A model generated the notes under the pieces. The model worked only from the letters and a program-made list of their open reading frames with translations, was not told the origin of the DNA and did not search any database. Made by a program: the position numbers and the translations under genes. 64,000 nt of DNA from Flavobacterium sp. SUN052 (GTDB taxonomy: Bacteria; Bacteroidota; Bacteroidia; Flavobacteriales; Flavobacteriaceae). Positions 60,545 through 64,000 of the stretch are shown one piece after another. Position 1 is the first letter of the stretch; each line of letters begins with the position of its first letter. The stretch is from assembly GCF_028867935.1 (NCBI RefSeq), contig NZ_JAPQNS010000005.1, positions 364,451-428,450 of the forward strand, written 5' to 3'.

Positions 60545-63500
60545 ATGAAACGACTACTATCTACGTTCGAGCAAACATCCCGTATGTTGCTTAAACAACA
60601 TGTAACGTCAAGTTTTGGCATTTGGCTGGTAGTGGCTATTTTGTCAATGATAAAAGGAAATACTGTAGGCAAACACGGTGTTAAAGTCCTGCCCTTCCGC
60701 ACCGATCTCTTCAGGATAGTTACCCGTGCCCTTTTACCACTACTGGCCAGGGTTTCACTGTTGCTTTGCCTGACCGGGGCTACGCTGACGGGTGTGCAAG
60801 CACAAACTACCTGTGTGCTGAATAATGGCATAACCGTTACAGCAACAGGTTCTGCAACAAATCTTGCCTATCAAACAGTCGGTACTTTATCAACTTGCCC
60901 TCAAAGCTATACCGGATTGGGAGTTGGCACAGGGAATAGCGCGGGAGGAACCATTACCTATACGTTTAGCTCCCCAGTTACCAGTGCCGTTGTGGCCTTT
61001 AGCGTATTTGATTATTACGCCACAACTCCCCCATCCAAAGATCAGGGTGCCATCACAATCAACGGTGGGGGTACACTTACGTTGTCCAATCTTTGTGGTG
61101 GTCAGATTGCTGCCTCCACAACAAATGTTATTGAGAACTCATTAACGGCCAATGGGAATATCGATATAAAATTGACTGTAAGCTCTACACTGCCCTTTAC
61201 CCAGGTAACGCTGACGCGCATAAACGGTTTGTTTGGACTTGGGCAAGGGCAGGTTTGCGGATTTTCCGTTACGCCTTCCTGTACGGCTCCATCGGCAGTA
61301 GCCATCACGGGTTCATCAGCCACGCTTTGCCAGAATGCAACCGCATCAAGTCTAACGGCGTCGTTTACGGGTAGCACGGCCACCGCCTACCAGTGGCTGG
61401 CCAATGGGGTCGCTATTTCCGGTGCTACCAGCAACACCTATACGCCACCAACCTCGGCAACAGGAGCTATTACCTACACGGTGAGTGTGACAAACGCCTG
61501 CGGCAATGCCAGCAGTGCCAGCGGGCCAACCATTACTGTAGCCACTGCACCATCCTTTATCGCTCAACCAACCAACCAGTCGGGCTGCCTTGGAGGCAGT
61601 ATAACCTACACTACTACGGCAGCCAATGCAGTAGGTTACCTATGGTTCTACACCGACAATGCGGGAGGGAGCTATACACCCATCACAAATGGGATGAGCG
61701 ACGGGTCAGGCGGTACCTACAGCACAGCTACGGCGGCTGCTTTGATCCATAGTAATGTCAGCACGGCCACCAACGGTCGGCAATACCTGGTGCAACTGGT
61801 ATCAGGTTGTGGTGTAGCGAGTAATGTCAACTCCAACCGAGTTACTGAAACTGCGGCAACTTGTGCGACCTCAATCTGTACCAATCGATTAACGGCAACT
61901 TCGTCTAATCCGGCTTTGGGCACGGTTGCGGGGATTCCCTATTCGGTGTCCAGTACGATAGCGAGTGCAGTAACAAATTGGAATTCAAATCCATTTTATC
62001 CCGGCTATAATATGGTGGGTGTCACCATAGTTGATCAGAGCATTTCTGTTACGTTTAACTCGCCGGTACCGGGAATAGAATTCGACGCCTATTCAATTAC
62101 CAATTCTGGTGGGAGCAGAGAGGATGTTAAGGTTGTCATCAATGGGTCACTCTATACGTTGCAGAATGCCAATCTGATACAAACGCCAACCAGTAACACG
62201 CTCTCAACGAATACAGTAAGTATTGTCGGGGGAGTTATTGTGAGTAATGGTAATAATGCAAGCTGTAAAATACGTATTACTGGCATCCCAGGAGGTATAT
62301 CCAGCTTTCAGATAATCACCGATTACATCAGTGGCCCTAACAACGGCAGTGGCCCTCAGGGCTGCGTTTATGATTTATTTATGGTGTCGGGTCCTGCCAT
62401 CAATGGTACGTTAAATGCCTGTTTGAATGGTACAACCCAGTTAAGTAGTCCTGATCCGGCAGCGGCACTCGGTCCTTGGTTATCGTCGAATCCGGCAGTA
62501 GCAACGGTGAACAACACGGGTTTAGTAACGGGTGTTGCTGCGGGCACGGCCACTATCACCTACACTAACAATGTGGGTTGCTCGTCAACAGCCTCAATTA
62601 CAGTAGCATCTTGCCCTCCCACAGTGGCCATCACCACGCCCAACAACGTGACCACGGCCAGCACCAACCCGCCCATCAGCGGTACGGCTACGGCGCTGGC
62701 ATCAGTTACAGTGCTTGGCCCGAACAGCCAATCGTGTGTAATCACCGCCGATGCCAGTGGCAACTGGACCTGCACGAGCCTGACCTTTACGGTCGGTTCA
62801 CAGACGGTAACGGCGGTGGCGAGCAACACGGATGGGGTGAGTAACACGGCCACGGCTAACTTTACGGTGGTTAATGCTTGCTCGACGCCGTCGGTAGGTG
62901 GAATGGCCATGTATGGCGGAGGTACGCTCTGCCCAACCAGCAATGCTGGTACAGTAACGCTGATGAATAATGTAGGCAGTGTAGTGAACTGGCAAACCTC
63001 GCTCGATGGTGGTACCACCTGGACCGATATTGCCGGTACGTCACCTGGAAAAACCTATTACAGTTTTGTAAACGCAGCCGATGGGCAACAATACCGGGCG
63101 GTTGTAAACAGTGGCTCCGGTTGTTTGGATGCCTACTCATCGCCCGCGACCATTGTCACCAGTTCGAGTGTTTGTTCATCGACAATCTGCGACAAAACGG
63201 CTGGTACGATTTCGTTTGGTGCCACTCCAGCGGTAACAGGCGTTCAGTATACGACGGTTATGATTTTGACCAGTGCGTCGGGCGTTATCCAATATGCCTC
63301 TGTTCCGAACAGTGTGTCGGTAACGGGTGTAGCGGCTGGCAATTATCTGGCGTATCAGGTTACCTACGATAATACGCTGGCTCCGTTACCAACGCTAACG
63401 GTCGGAACGAGCTTGTCGGGTGTGAATGGAGCCTGTGCTGTATTCTCGAATCAGCTAAGCTACCGTGTATGTCCGGCTCCACTGCCACCTGGTGTTACGC

Positions 63501-64000
63501 CAGATATTGCCGTAACCAGTCCTGGTAAGCCGGTTTCGGGCAATGTACTGACCAACGATAACGACCCACAGGGCAACCCGCTGACCGCCAGTTTACTGAG
63601 TCAGCCAACGGCCGGAACGGTTACGCTTTCGCCCACGGGTAGCTATACCTTCACGCCACCAGCTGGCTTCACGGGTACGGTCAGCTTCTGTTACTCGGCC
63701 AGCAACACGGCGGGTCTAAGTGCCAGCACCTGCGTCACCATCACGGTGGTTCCAGACCCATCGCCAATTGCCAATAATGCGCCCATCGCCAGTAACGACA
63801 ATACCCAGACAACTGCTGGCGTACCGATTGTGATTGCCGTGCTGGCCAACGACACCGACCCGGATAATGCGACCAGTCTGAACGGTCAACTGGATAATCC
63901 AACCATTCCGACCCAGCCATCAGTTGGTACGGCGGTGGTGAATGCCAACGGAACGGTGACGTTCACGCCACCGGCCAATTTCACGGGCGTAGTTACGTTC
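60545..64000 (+). CDS. Giant exported multi-domain surface protein (3' end beyond window)
   Basis: ATG 60545 opens a frame that continues to the window end (1152 codons). An 86-residue N-terminal leader ends in VQAQ, like that of the first giant protein. Then come a PEP-type beta domain (to about 250), Ig-like domains (SATLCQNATASSLTASF, YQWLANGVAISGATSNTYTP), a Big_2-like repeat (SSNPAVATVNNTGLVTGVAA), an Ig-like repeat closely resembling repeat 2 of the preceding protein (62615-62860), and at the visible end two tandem-95/cadherin-like repeats (NVLTNDNDPQGN and VLANDTDPDNA). It starts 19 bp after the second giant gene, so all three are likely one operon. Confidence 0.88.
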   Translation, partial: MKRLLSTFEQTSRMLLKQHVTSSFGIWLVVAILSMIKGNTVGKHGVKVLPFRTDLFRIVTRALLPLLARVSLLLCLTGATLTGVQAQTTCVLNNGITVTATGSATNLAYQTVGTLSTCPQSYTGLGVGTGNSAGGTITYTFSSPVTSAVVAFSVFDYYATTPPSKDQGAITINGGGTLTLSNLCGGQIAASTTNVIENSLTANGNIDIKLTVSSTLPFTQVTLTRINGLFGLGQGQVCGFSVTPSCTAPSAVAITGSSATLCQNATASSLTASFTGSTATAYQWLANGVAISGATSNTYTPPTSATGAITYTVSVTNACGNASSASGPTITVATAPSFIAQPTNQSGCLGGSITYTTTAANAVGYLWFYTDNAGGSYTPITNGMSDGSGGTYSTATAAALIHSNVSTATNGRQYLVQLVSGCGVASNVNSNRVTETAATCATSICTNRLTATSSNPALGTVAGIPYSVSSTIASAVTNWNSNPFYPGYNMVGVTIVDQSISVTFNSPVPGIEFDAYSITNSGGSREDVKVVINGSLYTLQNANLIQTPTSNTLSTNTVSIVGGVIVSNGNNASCKIRITGIPGGISSFQIITDYISGPNNGSGPQGCVYDLFMVSGPAINGTLNACLNGTTQLSSPDPAAALGPWLSSNPAVATVNNTGLVTGVAAGTATITYTNNVGCSSTASITVASCPPTVAITTPNNVTTASTNPPISGTATALASVTVLGPNSQSCVITADASGNWTCTSLTFTVGSQTVTAVASNTDGVSNTATANFTVVNACSTPSVGGMAMYGGGTLCPTSNAGTVTLMNNVGSVVNWQTSLDGGTTWTDIAGTSPGKTYYSFVNAADGQQYRAVVNSGSGCLDAYSSPATIVTSSSVCSSTICDKTAGTISFGATPAVTGVQYTTVMILTSASGVIQYASVPNSVSVTGVAAGNYLAYQVTYDNTLAPLPTLTVGTSLSGVNGACAVFSNQLSYRVCPAPLPPGVTPDIAVTSPGKPVSGNVLTNDNDPQGNPLTASLLSQPTAGTVTLSPTGSYTFTPPAGFTGTVSFCYSASNTAGLSASTCVTITVVPDPSPIANNAPIASNDNTQTTAGVPIVIAVLANDTDPDNATSLNGQLDNPTIPTQPSVGTAVVNANGTVTFTPPANFTGVVTF

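Overview
The window looks like a chromosomal segment of a Bacteroidota bacterium of the Cytophagales, most like Spirosoma and its relatives. The evidence is LytTR sensor/regulator pairs, lipoproteins with Bacteroidota-type lipoboxes, a GH20 hexosaminidase, SprB-like and Ig-like giant surface proteins, an ISAon1-type insertion sequence, no obvious Shine-Dalgarno sequences, and a tRNA promoter of the TTG-N20-TAnnTTTG kind. The genus is inferred from general resemblance, not from a search.

Region by region. 1-2003 holds a truncated NtrC-type sigma-54 response regulator and a receiver-only regulator. 2004-7655 holds an overlooked 57-codon gene ending in a terminator, an EEP-family hydrolase, and a cluster of small stress-type proteins (two YtxH proteins, a PA2169-type four-helix bundle, DUF3140, a DUF2945/Tudor protein) next to an OmpA lipoprotein. 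7656-13521 holds a lipoprotein hydrolase, a TolB-like propeller, a metal-efflux pair (NicO/UreH-like protein and P1B ATPase) and mannose-6-phosphate isomerase. 13599-17679 is leftward: a lipoprotein, then Nif3, a zinc-ribbon coiled coil and a TPR protein. 17799-27012 is rich in exported proteins: SGNH hydrolase, GH20, an AT-rich pentapeptide-like membrane protein, a serpin, an M28 peptidase, an exported ADP-ribosylglycohydrolase and a lipoprotein. 27095-28763 is an insertion sequence, with 8-bp target duplication, that landed in an inverted fragment of the neighbouring tRNA-Asp gene.

28932-46202 is mostly housekeeping and regulation: a PAS protein, TamB, TsaD, a MOSC protein, a UbiA-like protein, an atypical Nramp transporter, DJ-1/PfpI, VF530, a Spy-like protein, a DUF3298 lipoprotein, a LytTR sensor/regulator pair, a histidine phosphatase, a thioesterase beside isochorismate synthase (menaquinone pathway), and an orphan LytTR regulator. 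46203-47415 has no convincing gene. 47416-64000 is a co-directional set of three giant exported proteins (2681, 1672 and more than 1152 residues) made of LamG-like, DUF11, Ig-like, SprB-like and tandem-95-like repeats. The last one runs off the window.

The most interesting object is the second giant protein. A cupredoxin-like domain with a His...Cys-x2-His-x2-Met set of ligands appears to sit inside a SprB-type repeat. None of the giant proteins completed in the window shows a recognisable T9SS C-terminal domain, but both end in a similar short Cys-to-Lys tail. I see no CRISPR array, prophage or classical defence island.
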